The position numbers and the translations under genes were made by a program. A stretch of DNA of 64,000 bases, taken from NCBI RefSeq assembly GCF_018070075.1, contig NZ_JAGPXE010000008.1, positions 1-64,000 on the forward strand, written 5' to 3'. Below the pieces are notes generated by a model. It did not search any database and was not told where the DNA came from. It saw nothing but the letters and a program-made list of their open reading frames with translations. Source of the DNA: Saccharopolyspora endophytica (GTDB taxonomy: Bacteria; Actinomycetota; Actinomycetes; Mycobacteriales; Pseudonocardiaceae). Shown here piece by piece: positions 9,250 to 18,309 of this stretch. The stretch's first letter is position 1. Each line of letters begins with the position of its first letter.

Positions 9250-10995
9250 ATGCCCCAGTTGCGGATCGCACTCGCACAGGTCAACACGTGTGTCGGCGAC
9301 GTCGCCGGCAACAGCTCGATGGTCCGGGACTGGACCCGGCGGGCTGTGCAGGACGGCGCCCACGTGGTGGCGTTCCCGGAGATGACGCTGTCCGGTTATC
9401 CGATCGAGGACCTGACGCTGCGCAAGTCGTTCGCCGCCGCGAACCGCGACGCGCTCGAGCAGCTGGCGCGCGATCTCCAGGCCGACGGATGCGGTGACGC
9501 GCTGGTCGTCGTCGGCCACCTCGGCCGGGACGACGAGGGGCCGCGCAACTCCGCGTCGCTGCTCTACAGCGGCGAGGTCGTGGCCACCTACAACAAGCAC
9601 CACCTGCCGAACTACGGCGTCTTCGACGAGGCGCGCAACTTCGCGCCCGGCTTCGAGCTGCCGATCGTCAAGCTGCACGGCGTCGACGTCGGTGTCGTGA
9701 TCTGCGAGGACATCTGGCAGAACGGCGGCCCGGTGGCGGCGCTGGGCAAGGTCGGCGTGGACATGGTCGTGTGCATCAACGCCTCGCCGTACGAGCGGTC
9801 CAAGGACGATCAGCGGGTGCCGCTGGTGTCGGCCCGCGCGGTCGAGGCGGGTGCTCCGCTGGCCTACGTGAACCTGGTGGGAGCGCAGGACGAGCTGGTC
9901 TTCGACGGCGATTCGCTGATCGCCGACGCGGAGGGGCGGATCATCGCGCGGGCGCCGCAGTTCGCCGAGCACCTGCTGGTCGCCGATCTGGAGCTGACCT
10001 CGGGCGGGCACACCTCGACGACGGTTCCGGCCGAGCCGGGTCCGATCCGGATGCCCGCCTTCGACGTGAAGCGGACGGTTCTGCAGCCCGAACCGGTGCC
10101 GAGCTTCGAACCGCGTCCGCTGCCGGTGCCCGCCGAACCGCTGTCCGACGAGGACGAGGTGTGGGGCGCGCTGGTGACCGGCCTGCGCGACTACGTGCAC
10201 AAGAACGGCGCGCGGTCGGTGACGTTCGGGTTCTCGGGCGGCATCGACTCGGCGGTGTGCGCGGCTCTGGCCGTCGACGCGCTGGGCCCCGATTCGGTCC
10301 ACGGCGTGTCGATGCCGTCGGTGTACTCCTCGGAGCACTCGCGCTCGGACGCCGCCGACCTGGCTCGACGGCTCGGCTGCCACTACGAGACCCACGCGGT
10401 CGCCGACATGGTTGACATCTACGTGCGGCAGCTGGAGCTGACCGGGCTCGCCGAGGAGAACGTGCAGGCCCGGGTCCGCGGCGTGCTGCTGATGGCGCTG
10501 TCGAACCAGCACGGCCACCTGGTGCTGGCCACCGGCAACAAGACCGAGCTGGCGGTGGGCTACTCGACGATCTACGGCGATGCGGTGGGCGCGTTCGCGC
10601 CGATCAAGGACGTGCCGAAGACGCTGGTGTGGAAGCTCGCCCGGTGGCGCAACGACGCCGCCGAGAAGCGCGGCGAGGTGCCGCCGATCCCGGAGAACTC
10701 GATCAGCAAGGTCCCGTCGGCCGAGCTGCGCCCGGATCAGACCGACCAGGACTCGCTGCCCGAGTACGACGTGCTGGACGTGGTCCTGGACGGCTACGTG
10801 GAGGGCGACAAGGGCTACCAGGACCTGGTGTCGGACGGTTTCGACGCGGAGCTGGTCGAGCGGGTGCTGCGGATGGTCGACCGGGCTGAGTTCAAGCGCC
10901 GGCAGTACCCGCCGGGCACCAAGATCACGTTCAAGGCGTTCGGCCGCGACCGCCGCCTGCCCATCACCAACCGCTGGCGCGAGATCGCGCCGTAG
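9250..10995 (+). CDS. nadE: Glutamine-dependent NAD(+) synthetase
   Basis: A 581-residue enzyme making NAD from nicotinate adenine dinucleotide, ATP and glutamine. The N-terminal nitrilase-like glutaminase (about 1-270) shows the Glu/Lys/Cys triad: FPEMTLSGYP, the KHHLPNYGVF lysine and the cysteine in VVICEDIWQ (about residue 155). The C-terminal synthetase has the pyrophosphate loop FGFSGGIDSAV (about 325-335) and ATGNKTELAVGYSTIYGD. I chose the ATG at 9250 because the protein then begins MPQLRIALAQ, as in the family; an in-frame ATG 48 nt upstream would add an unlikely proline/arginine extension. The window shows no downstream operon partner. Confidence 0.95.
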   Translation: MPQLRIALAQVNTCVGDVAGNSSMVRDWTRRAVQDGAHVVAFPEMTLSGYPIEDLTLRKSFAAANRDALEQLARDLQADGCGDALVVVGHLGRDDEGPRNSASLLYSGEVVATYNKHHLPNYGVFDEARNFAPGFELPIVKLHGVDVGVVICEDIWQNGGPVAALGKVGVDMVVCINASPYERSKDDQRVPLVSARAVEAGAPLAYVNLVGAQDELVFDGDSLIADAEGRIIARAPQFAEHLLVADLELTSGGHTSTTVPAEPGPIRMPAFDVKRTVLQPEPVPSFEPRPLPVPAEPLSDEDEVWGALVTGLRDYVHKNGARSVTFGFSGGIDSAVCAALAVDALGPDSVHGVSMPSVYSSEHSRSDAADLARRLGCHYETHAVADMVDIYVRQLELTGLAEENVQARVRGVLLMALSNQHGHLVLATGNKTELAVGYSTIYGDAVGAFAPIKDVPKTLVWKLARWRNDAAEKRGEVPPIPENSISKVPSAELRPDQTDQDSLPEYDVLDVVLDGYVEGDKGYQDLVSDGFDAELVERVLRMVDRAEFKRRQYPPGTKITFKAFGRDRRLPITNRWREIAP

Positions 10996-11160
10996 GCGTC
11001 GCGCCTCGGTCCGGACCGGCCGGGCACGAGGGAGTTCGCCCTGCTCCCACCGCCGCCACCCGAACGTGAGGGGAAGCGCGGACCCTAGACTCGCGGGAAC
11101 TCGTTCCGGGGAGCCGCTGAGCGGCTGACCGCGTTTCGTCCGAGGCATTGGGGGCCGGTT

Positions 11161-14148
11161 GTGTGGGTTGTGCATGCGCTGTGCGACTCCGCGGACCGGT
11201 TGCTGGTGTGGGCGGAGGACTCGGAGCGGCCCGCTCGGTCGCCCGGCCGGGCTCCCGCCGGGGTCCTGGCGCATCCGTTCGGGGTCCCCGCGGACGAGCT
11301 GCTCGAGGCGCTCGCGGTCGAGGGCGCGGCCGTCGACGGCGTGGAGCTGGCGCTCCCGTCGTTCGCCGCCGCGCCGGTGGCGTCTCCGGAGCTGGTCCGG
11401 GACCCGCTGACGGCCGGTGCCGCACCGCGCGGGAAGTTGCGGTTGCGGCACTGGCAGGTGCCCGCCGTGGCGATCCGGCCCTCCGACCTGCCCGAACTGC
11501 TCGCCGCCGAGCTGCCCGGGTGCCGCATCGGGTCGGACGCCCGATTCCTGCGCGAGCTCGCCGACTTCGCCGAAGCCCTGGTCGCGGGCGGCCGGGTGCT
11601 GCCCTCGCTGGTCTTCGAGTACGAGCGGCCCGCCGCGCGCTGGGCCCCGGCGCTGTCGGGTTCCGACTCGGCCCGGTTCGTCGCGTTGCGCGAGTCCATG
11701 CCGCACGCCCTGCGCGCCGCCGACGGCGACGCCCCGGAGGGGGTCCTGCACGCGGCGCTCAACGCGCTGGTCGACGGCATCGCCCGCAGCAGGCTCCCCG
11801 GTGAGATGACCGAGGGCAGGGGTGTCACGGCGTCCTGGCTGAACGCGCTGTCCGGTGAAGCGCACTTCGACGGCGACCGCGCCCAGCTGCGGAAGCTCGC
11901 CCACCAGCTGGAGTCCTGGCGCAGTGGCCTCGCCGGGCAGAGCCCGCTGCGCACCTGCTTCCGGCTGCACGCACCGGAAGACGACGATCCCGACTGGATC
12001 GTGGAGTTCATGCTGCAGGCCGTCGACGACCCGGGCGTGCTCATCTCCGCCCAGGACGTGTGGGCCGACAACACCCAGGTGCTGCGGCGCTGGGTGGATC
12101 AGCCGCAGGAACTGCTGCTCGCCGAACTCGGCCGGGCCAGCCGGATCTGCCCCGAGCTCGACACCGCGCTGCGCTCCTCGCACCCGACCGAGCTGGTGCT
12201 CGACACCGAGGGCGCCTACGAGTTCCTCAGCCGCGCCGCCCAGCTCGACCAGGCCGGATTCGCCGTCCTGCTGCCGTCCTGGTGGGGCCGCAGTCAGCGC
12301 CAGCTCGGGCTGAAGCTCAACGCCACCAGCTCCGGGACCGCGGGCACGGTCACCAAGGAATCCGGCATCGACAAGAACGCCCTGATCGATTACCGCTGGG
12401 AACTGGCGCTGGGCAACGAGACCCTGACCAAGGACGAGCTCGCCGAACTGGCCGCCGCCAAGGTCCCCCTGGTGCGGATGCGCGGCCGCTGGGTGCAGGT
12501 CGACCGCAAGCGGCTCGCCGCCGGGCTGGCGATGCTGGAGCAGGACGCGACCGGCCAGATGACCGCCCTCGACCTGCTCAAGCAGGCCGGCGGCGAGGGC
12601 GAGGAGCAGCGGCCGCTGCCGGTGGTGGAGGTCAACGCCACCGGGTGGCTCGGCGAGCTGATGTCCGGGCAGGCCGACCAGCACCTCGAACCCGTCGACC
12701 CGCCCGCCGGTTTCGGAGCGACGCTGCGCCCGTACCAGCGGCGCGGGCTGGCGTGGCTGGTGTTCCTGAACCGGCTCGGCCTCGGCGGGTGCCTGGCCGA
12801 CGACATGGGCCTGGGCAAGACCGTGCAGCTGCTCGCCTTGGAAGCCCTGACCCGCCAGGACGAGTCCCGCCCTCCGACGCTGCTGGTGTGCCCGATGTCG
12901 GTGGTCGGGAACTGGCAGCGCGAGGCGGAGCGCTTCGCGCCCGGGCTGCGGGTGCACGTCCACCACGGCGGCCGCAGGCTCAGCGGCGAGGACCTGCGCG
13001 AGGAGGTGGAGCGCTACGACCTGGTGATCACCACCTACCCCCTGGCCGCGCGGGACTCCGAGGGTCTGCGCGAGATCCGCTGGGAGCGGGTGGTCCTGGA
13101 CGAGGCGCAGAACATCAAGAACAGCAATTCCCGCCAGGCCAAGGCGGTTCGCGGCCTGTCGGCCCGGCAGCGGCTCGCGCTGACCGGCACGCCGGTGGAG
13201 AACCGGCTGGCCGAGCTCTGGTCCATCATGGACTTCGCGAACCCGGGGATCCTCGGTTCGCTGAGCACCTTCCGCGCCCGCTACGCCGTTCCGGTCGAGC
13301 GCGACGGCGACACCGACGCGGCGGCCAGGTTGCGCAGGGTCACCGGCCCGTTCGTGCTGCGGCGGGTCAAGACCGATCCCGCGGTCATCAGCGACCTGCC
13401 GGACAAGATCGAGATGAAGCAGCTGTGCAACCTCACCTCCGAGCAGGCCACGCTCTACCAGGCGGTGGTGGACGACATGCTCGCCCGCATCGCCGAGAGC
13501 GAGGGCATGGAGCGCCGGGGGCTGGTGCTGGCGACCATGTCCAAGCTCAAGCAGGTCTGCAACCACCCCGCCCAGCTGCTCGGCGACGGCTCGGCGCTGT
13601 CCGGCCGCTCCGGCAAGCTGGCGCGGCTGGAGGAACTGCTCGAATCCGTGCTCGCCGAAGGTGACAAGGCCCTGGTGTTCACCCAGTTCGCCGAGTTCGG
13701 CGGGCATCTCGTGCCGCACCTGTCGGCGCGCTTCGACACCGAGGTGCCGTTCCTGCACGGCGGGACGCCGAAGAAGGCCCGCGACGCCATGGTCGAGCGG
13801 TTCCAGGACCCCGAGGGGCCGAAGATCTTCCTGCTGTCGCTGAAGGCGGGCGGCACCGGACTGACGCTGACCGCCGCCAACCACGTCATCCACCTCGACC
13901 GCTGGTGGAATCCGGCCGTCGAGGACCAGGCCACCGACCGGGCGTTCCGCATCGGCCAGCGCCAGGACGTGCAGGTGCGCAAGCTGACCTGCATCGGGAC
14001 CCTGGAGGAGAAGATCGACAAGATGATCGAGGACAAGAAGGCGCTGGCGCAGCTGGTGGTGGGCAGCGGCGAGAACTGGCTGACCGAGCTGTCCACCCAG
14101 CAGCTGCGCGAGCTGGTCACGCTGGACGCGGAGGCGACCGGTGCCTGA
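11161..14148 (+). CDS. SNF2/RapA-family DEAD/DEAH-box helicase
   Basis: A 995-residue ATPase with a GTG start. The first about 520 residues are the bacterial SNF2-associated region. The motor follows: motif I DDMGLGKTVQ (about 547), motif Ia CPMSVVGNW, motif II DEAQ (about 647), motif III LTGTPVENRLAELWS, and in the second RecA lobe LVFTQFAEF, SLKAGGTGLTLTAA and DQATDRAFRIGQ (about 921). Such enzymes translocate on double-stranded DNA or remodel protein-DNA complexes. The stop overlaps the start of the SWIM-domain gene by 8 nt, so the two proteins are co-translated and probably act together. Whether the job is transcription recycling, repair or defence cannot be told from sequence. Confidence 0.9.
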   Translation: MWVVHALCDSADRLLVWAEDSERPARSPGRAPAGVLAHPFGVPADELLEALAVEGAAVDGVELALPSFAAAPVASPELVRDPLTAGAAPRGKLRLRHWQVPAVAIRPSDLPELLAAELPGCRIGSDARFLRELADFAEALVAGGRVLPSLVFEYERPAARWAPALSGSDSARFVALRESMPHALRAADGDAPEGVLHAALNALVDGIARSRLPGEMTEGRGVTASWLNALSGEAHFDGDRAQLRKLAHQLESWRSGLAGQSPLRTCFRLHAPEDDDPDWIVEFMLQAVDDPGVLISAQDVWADNTQVLRRWVDQPQELLLAELGRASRICPELDTALRSSHPTELVLDTEGAYEFLSRAAQLDQAGFAVLLPSWWGRSQRQLGLKLNATSSGTAGTVTKESGIDKNALIDYRWELALGNETLTKDELAELAAAKVPLVRMRGRWVQVDRKRLAAGLAMLEQDATGQMTALDLLKQAGGEGEEQRPLPVVEVNATGWLGELMSGQADQHLEPVDPPAGFGATLRPYQRRGLAWLVFLNRLGLGGCLADDMGLGKTVQLLALEALTRQDESRPPTLLVCPMSVVGNWQREAERFAPGLRVHVHHGGRRLSGEDLREEVERYDLVITTYPLAARDSEGLREIRWERVVLDEAQNIKNSNSRQAKAVRGLSARQRLALTGTPVENRLAELWSIMDFANPGILGSLSTFRARYAVPVERDGDTDAAARLRRVTGPFVLRRVKTDPAVISDLPDKIEMKQLCNLTSEQATLYQAVVDDMLARIAESEGMERRGLVLATMSKLKQVCNHPAQLLGDGSALSGRSGKLARLEELLESVLAEGDKALVFTQFAEFGGHLVPHLSARFDTEVPFLHGGTPKKARDAMVERFQDPEGPKIFLLSLKAGGTGLTLTAANHVIHLDRWWNPAVEDQATDRAFRIGQRQDVQVRKLTCIGTLEEKIDKMIEDKKALAQLVVGSGENWLTELSTQQLRELVTLDAEATGA

Positions 14149-14944
14149 GCAGTGGAAGTTCGAGGCGCGCGGACCGATCCGGGTCACCGGCGGCATCAAG
14201 GCGCGCAGCAAGCGCGGCACGATCGCGCAGACCTGGTGGTCGCAGCGGTTCATCGAGGTCCTGGAGTCCTTCGGCATGGGCGGTCGGCTGCAGCGCGGCA
14301 AGAACTACGCGCGCTCGGGCCAGGTGCTGAACATGACCCTGTCGACCAGCGTCGTCGTCGGCCTGGTGCAGGGCTCTCGGCAGGAGCCGTACCGGGCGCG
14401 GATCGGCATCAAGGCGTTCTCCTCGCAGCAGTGGGCGCACATCGAGCGGGAGCTGGCGGGCCAGGCGCTGTACGCGGCGAAGCTGCTGGCCGGGGAGATG
14501 CCGACCGATCTGGAGGAGGTGTTCGCCGAGCTGGGGCTGGAGCTGTTCCCGTCGACGATGCGCGAGCTGACCATGGATTGCACGTGCCCGGACTGGGAGA
14601 TTCCGTGCAAGCACCTGGCCGCGACCTGCTACCTGCTCGCGGAGTCCTTCGACGAGGACCCGTTCCAGATCCTGGCGTGGCGCGGCCGCCGCCGGGAGGA
14701 GCTGCTCGACCGGCTGCGCGCCTTGCGCGGCACCCAGCAGGTCACGCCCGAGGAGACCTCGGAGGAGGCACCGCTGTCGGACCACCTCCACGACTTCTGG
14801 ACCAGCCCCTCCCCCGCCGGAACCCCCGAGTCCGCCACTAGCGGGACACCCGTGCTCGACGAGCTGGAGCCGCTGCCGCTGAAGGTGAACGGCACCGCGG
14901 TCACCGACCTGCTGCGGCCGGCGTACCGGGCGTTCACCGGTTGA
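14141..14944 (+). CDS. SWIM zinc-finger protein, partner of the SNF2 helicase
   Basis: A 267-residue protein starting at a GTG inside the 3' end of the helicase gene. At about residues 146-160 it has the SWIM signature CxCx(n)CxH: CTCPDWEIPCKHLAATCYLL. The N-terminal half (WWSQRFIEVLESFGMGGRL, RGKNYARSGQV) is typical of actinobacterial SWIM proteins encoded next to SNF2 helicases. The C-terminal about 70 residues are acidic and proline-rich. SWIM fingers bind DNA or proteins. The role is inferred from translational coupling to the helicase: probably a DNA-recognition or regulatory subunit. Confidence 0.85.
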   Translation: MPEQWKFEARGPIRVTGGIKARSKRGTIAQTWWSQRFIEVLESFGMGGRLQRGKNYARSGQVLNMTLSTSVVVGLVQGSRQEPYRARIGIKAFSSQQWAHIERELAGQALYAAKLLAGEMPTDLEEVFAELGLELFPSTMRELTMDCTCPDWEIPCKHLAATCYLLAESFDEDPFQILAWRGRRREELLDRLRALRGTQQVTPEETSEEAPLSDHLHDFWTSPSPAGTPESATSGTPVLDELEPLPLKVNGTAVTDLLRPAYRAFTG

Positions 14945-14952
14945 GCGCTGCG

Positions 14953-14990
14953 GGGAGGGGAGTACCCCCAGGTGGCTCCCCTCCCCGACT
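14953..14990 (+). terminator. Terminator of the SNF2-SWIM operon
   Basis: Just after the SWIM stop codon a perfect 11-bp inverted repeat, GGGGAGGGGAG and CTCCCCTCCCC, encloses a loop of about 13 nt. There is no U-tract, as is common in this GC range. Confidence 0.65.
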
Positions 14991-15146
14991 CGGCACGACT
15001 CCCACGCGCTCCAACCGTGAGACGCCTCCCCCCGCAGGAGGTTGCCTGCCGGGATTTCCCGTTATTACCGAACCTCACAGCCCCGGGTCTGGCTTTCCCG
15101 GCGCCGGCGGGTTATGCCTTGTCCTGCACGGAGATCGGGAGGCCGC

Positions 15147-15938
15147 ATGCGCTGGGTGAAGTTCGGGATCGGGTTGGTCATGGCCACGGCGGTGACGGTG
15201 GGGTGCTCCGCACCACCGCCTGCGCCGCAGGCGGCGCCGAACCGCCTGCAGGAGGTCGAGCAGCGCGGTGAGCTGCGGGTGTGCAGCACCGGCGACTACC
15301 GGCCGTTCACCTACCGCGACGCCTCCGGGGCGTGGAGCGGCATCGACATCGACGTCGCCCGCGACATGGCGGCGAAGCTCGGCGTGCGCGCCACCATCGT
15401 GCCCACCACGTGGAAGACGCTGATGGACGACTTCACCCAGCGCTGCGACATCGCCGTCGGCGGTGTGTCGGTGACGTTGGAGCGGGCGCAGCGGGCGTTC
15501 TTCAGCACGTCGTTCGGGGTGGACGGCAAGACGCCGATCACGCGCTGCGAGAACGTCTCCCGCTTCCAGACGCTGGAGCAGATCGACCAGCCCGGCGTGC
15601 GCGCGGTGGTCAACCCCGGTGGCACGAACGAGAAGTTCGCCAAGCAGAACCTCGAGCGGGCCACCATCGTCGACCACCCGGACAACAACACGATCTTCCA
15701 GCAGATCATCGACGGCCACGCGGACCTGATGATGACCGACTCCTCGGAAACCCGCTGGCAGTCCCGGCAGCACCCGGAGCTGTGCCCGGTGCACCCGGAT
15801 CAGCCGTTCACCTTCGCCGAGAAGGCCTACCTGCTGCCGCAGGGCGACGTGGCCTTCCAGCAGTGGGTCGACCACTACCTCGACATCGCCCGCCACGACG
15901 GCACCTACCAGCGCTTCGCCGCTCCCTGGATCGGCTGA
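15147..15938 (+). CDS. PheC-like cyclohexadienyl dehydratase / solute-binding lipoprotein
   Basis: A 263-residue periplasmic-binding-protein fold. The ATG at 15147 (preceded by GGGAGG) gives a lipoprotein signal ending TAVTVGC. The body matches the PheC subgroup more than generic amino-acid receptors: GGVSVTLERAQRAFFS, the VNPGGTNEKFAKQNL loop, DNNTIFQQIIDGHADLMMTD and HPELCPVHPDQPFTFAEKAY. PheC enzymes convert prephenate or arogenate to phenylpyruvate or phenylalanine outside the cytoplasm. No ABC permease or ATPase is adjacent, which favours an enzyme or orphan receptor over a transporter subunit. Catalytic competence cannot be judged here. It is followed 123 nt later by panB, which has its own ribosome-binding site. 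Confidence 0.7.
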   Translation: MRWVKFGIGLVMATAVTVGCSAPPPAPQAAPNRLQEVEQRGELRVCSTGDYRPFTYRDASGAWSGIDIDVARDMAAKLGVRATIVPTTWKTLMDDFTQRCDIAVGGVSVTLERAQRAFFSTSFGVDGKTPITRCENVSRFQTLEQIDQPGVRAVVNPGGTNEKFAKQNLERATIVDHPDNNTIFQQIIDGHADLMMTDSSETRWQSRQHPELCPVHPDQPFTFAEKAYLLPQGDVAFQQWVDHYLDIARHDGTYQRFAAPWIG

Positions 15939-16061
15939 CCGGCTGTGATGTGAGGCAGCAGTCATCGCCTCGCCGGGGTCCGCGTGCGACGCTGGCGAGT
16001 ACAACCATCCGCAACGACCCGGGGACCCGTTTCGGGCCTCGAGGGAAAAGGACGGTCAACG

Positions 16062-16916
16062 ATGACTGCTGCCCACAACCAGGGCGAGACCGCGGCGCCG
16101 TACGGATCGGGACCGACCCGGCGCAAGGTGCGCATCCACCACCTCCAGCAGCTCAAGGAGCGCGGCGAGCCGTGGCCCATGCTCACCTCCTACGACATGT
16201 ACAGCGCCCGCATCTTCGACCAGGCCGGCATCCCCGTCCTGCTGGTCGGTGACTCGGCGGCCAACAACGTCTACGGCTACGAGACCTCGCTTCCGGTGAC
16301 CGTCGACGAACTGCTGCCGCTGACCCGCGCCGTCACCGGCTCCGCCGAGCACGCGCTGGTCGTCGCCGACCTGCCGTTCGGCTCCTACCAGGCCTCCCCC
16401 CAGCAGGCGCTGGAGACCGCGACCCGGTTCATGAAGGAAGGCCGCGCGCACGCGGTGAAGCTGGAGGGCGGTCGCCGCTTCGCCCCGCAGATCGAGGCGC
16501 TGACCTCGTCGGGCATCCCCGTGATGGCCCACATCGGCTTCACCCCGCAGCACGAGCACGGCCTCGGCGGCTACCGCGTGCAGGCCCGCGGTGACCAGGC
16601 CGAACAGCTGCTCGACGACGCCCTGGCCGTGCAGGAGGCCGGCGCGTTCTCGGTGGTGCTGGAGATGGTCACCGCCGAAGCCGCCAAGCGCGTCACCAAC
16701 GAGCTGCGCATCCCCACCGTGGGCATCGGCGCCGGCCCGGACTGCGACGCCCAGGTCCTGGTCTGGACCGACATGGCGGGCATGAACACCGGCCGCACGG
16801 CCAAGTTCGTCAAGAAGTACGCCGACCTCGGCGGCATCCTCTCCGGCGCAGCCGAGCAGTTCGCCGACGAGGTCAAGGGCCGCACCTTCCCCGGCCCGGA
16901 GCACTCCTTCCACTGA
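16062..16916 (+). CDS. panB: 3-methyl-2-oxobutanoate hydroxymethyltransferase
   Basis: A 284-residue enzyme of pantothenate/CoA synthesis. It transfers a hydroxymethyl group from 5,10-methylene-THF to alpha-ketoisovalerate, giving ketopantoate. Family landmarks are [18 protein letters not shown] near the N-terminus, [15 protein letters not shown] (metal-binding Asp), VKLEGG, the GHIGFTPQ-equivalent [16 protein letters not shown], and [20 protein letters not shown]. The ATG at 16062 follows a GGGAAAAGGA ribosome site and gives the usual length; an upstream in-frame start would only add disordered residues. It sits in the region syntenic with mycobacterial glnA2-panB. Confidence 0.95.
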   Translation: MTAAHNQGETAAPYGSGPTRRKVRIHHLQQLKERGEPWPMLTSYDMYSARIFDQAGIPVLLVGDSAANNVYGYETSLPVTVDELLPLTRAVTGSAEHALVVADLPFGSYQASPQQALETATRFMKEGRAHAVKLEGGRRFAPQIEALTSSGIPVMAHIGFTPQHEHGLGGYRVQARGDQAEQLLDDALAVQEAGAFSVVLEMVTAEAAKRVTNELRIPTVGIGAGPDCDAQVLVWTDMAGMNTGRTAKFVKKYADLGGILSGAAEQFADEVKGRTFPGPEHSFH

Positions 16917-16923
16917 CCCGCTG

Positions 16924-16954
16924 AAGCCGGGGTGTGCTTGGCACGCCCCGGCTT
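16924..16954. terminator. Bidirectional terminator between panB and the DUF4326 gene
   Basis: The arms at 16924-16937 and 16941-16954 form a 14-bp stem (AAGCCGGGGTGTGC against GCACGCCCCGGCTT, one G-U pair) with a 3-nt loop. It lies between two convergent stop codons 46 nt apart. Confidence 0.75.
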
Positions 16955-16961
16955 TCGGTCG

Positions 16962-17369
16962 TCAGTGCGCTCGGTGGGCGAGGACGTCCGCGTGGCAGGG
17001 CTTGGGAGCGCACCAGCAGCCCAGCGCCCTGCCCGCGAGCTCGCCTTCGCGGAGGCGTTCGAGGAGGTCCGGGCGGCCGTCGAGCCATTGCTCGTAGTGC
17101 CGGACCATGGCTTCGCGGTCGGTCTTGGCCTCGGAGACGAACGGGCTGGCGAAGTCCGACTGCGGCCACGAGTGCCTCGGGCCGGAATGTCCCACGTAGG
17201 TCACCAGGTCCTGCTCGACGAGCCACGGGACCAGGTGCTTGTGCGGTCCGTCCTTGCGAACGTTGATCACCACCGCGTGCCCGTCGAGCAGGGCATCCGC
17301 CCGCTCCCGCTCGTCATCGCTCCAACAGCTCGCTTCCTCCGGCAGCACGGACACCACCTCCGCCCACAC
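16962..17369 (-). CDS. DUF4326 domain protein
   Basis: A 135-residue small protein with a GTG start. The conserved DUF4326 features are a VVINVRKDGPHKHLVPWL-like first strand, the DREAMVRHYEQWL helix and the closing LGCWCAPKPCHADVL motif with paired cysteines and a histidine. The function of the family is not established; members occur in phages and actinobacteria. It is convergent with panB. The 5' side is occupied by the short-repeat cluster at 17405-17530, and no obvious ribosome site precedes the GTG, so the true start could be internal. Confidence 0.75.
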   Translation of the reverse strand: MWAEVVSVLPEEASCWSDDERERADALLDGHAVVINVRKDGPHKHLVPWLVEQDLVTYVGHSGPRHSWPQSDFASPFVSEAKTDREAMVRHYEQWLDGRPDLLERLREGELAGRALGCWCAPKPCHADVLAHRAH

Positions 17370-17404
17370 CGTGCCACGATCCCGCCACTCCCACTCACCC
17401 CAAC

Positions 17405-17530
17405 TTCCACTGAAATCGGGGCCCGAGTTCCACTGAAATCCGGATCTCGACGCCAGACATTTACCGAGATCCCGGCCCCCGGCCCCGGATTTCCACTGAA
17501 CTTCGGGTTCGGAGTTCCACTGAAATCGGG
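17405..17530. repeat. Cluster of four to five 16-bp direct repeats
   Basis: The unit TTCCACTGAAATCGGG starts at 17405, 17428, 17491 and 17515 (the last two near-perfect or perfect), with a degenerate unit TTACCGAGATCCCGG at 17460. Starts are 23, 32, 31 and 24 bp apart. The cluster lies between the 5' end of the DUF4326 gene and the 3' end of npdG. It lacks the uniform spacers of a CRISPR array. Confidence 0.75.
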
Positions 17531-17563
17531 GGTCGGCTTGGGGCGGTGGGTTGGCGGCGCAGG

Positions 17564-18253
17564 TCAGACGTCGGTGATTCGGAGGCCTGCGTGGGCTTTG
17601 TAGCGGCGGTTGATGGCGATGAGGTTGGCCGTGAAGGCCTCGACCTGGTGGGCGTTGCGGAGGCGACCTCCGTAGATGCCCCGGACGCCGGGGATGACGT
17701 CGGCCAGTTCGCGGACGGTGTCCGTGGCCTCGCGGTCGTCACCCAGGACCAGGACGTCGAGGTCGACGTGGTCGACGGCGAGGTCGGCGAGGGTGACCGC
17801 GGAGACGTGGTGGAACGCCGCGGTGACCCGGGAGTCGGGCAGGATCTGCTCCGCCTGCTGGGCGGCGCTGCCCTCCTCGACCGGCAGCGCGTAGGGGCCC
17901 TTCTTGTCGAAACCGAGCGGGTTCACGCAGTCGATGACGATCTTGCCCGCCAGCTCGGTCTGCAGGGACTTCAGCGTGTCGGCGTGGCCCTCCCACGGCA
18001 GTGCCGCCAGCACCAGGTCCGAGGCCGCCGCGCAGCCCGCGTTGTCGGCGCCGGTGACGTCGCCGCCCGCGATCTCCTTGATCTCATCGGCGGCCTGCTG
18101 AGCTCGCTCCGCGTTGCGGGACCCGATCACGACCTTCAGCCCGGCCTTGGCCCAGCGGATCGCCAGCCCCCGGCCCTGAGCTCCGGTACCGCCCAACACT
18201 CCGACGGTCATCTCCCGCACGCCAGTCACCTTCACGGCCCCTCTCGTCGCCAT
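17564..18253 (-). CDS. npdG: F420H2:NADP+ oxidoreductase (NpdG family)
   Basis: A 229-residue Rossmann-fold enzyme moving hydride between coenzyme F420 and NADP. The dinucleotide loop VGVLGGTGAQGRGLA is followed by KVVIGSRNAERA (NADP phosphate-binding Ser-Arg), and the core has IDCVNPLGFDKKGPYALPV, AAFHHVSA and LGDDREA, all family-typical. The start is ambiguous. ATG 18253 has GAAGG a few nt upstream; a GTG at 18229 follows GAGGGG; the ATG at 18211 would have its Shine-Dalgarno sequence abutting the codon. I keep the longest form. F420 use is an actinobacterial trait. No F420-dependent partner gene is adjacent. Confidence 0.9.
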   Translation of the reverse strand: MATRGAVKVTGVREMTVGVLGGTGAQGRGLAIRWAKAGLKVVIGSRNAERAQQAADEIKEIAGGDVTGADNAGCAAASDLVLAALPWEGHADTLKSLQTELAGKIVIDCVNPLGFDKKGPYALPVEEGSAAQQAEQILPDSRVTAAFHHVSAVTLADLAVDHVDLDVLVLGDDREATDTVRELADVIPGVRGIYGGRLRNAHQVEAFTANLIAINRRYKAHAGLRITDV

Positions 18254-18309
18254 CGACCTTCACGATCCACAATCGACCCACTGGCCACGAGAATGCCACG
18301 AGGTGTGCG

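Noticed and set aside
9133-14301. A 1722-codon open frame on the minus strand across nadE and the SNF2 helicase
   Set aside because: It is antisense to two unmistakable genes and has His/Gln/Arg/Leu-rich shadow composition.
17405-17530. CRISPR array
   Set aside because: Units are 16 bp, spacing is irregular at 23-32 bp from start to start, and no cas genes are present.
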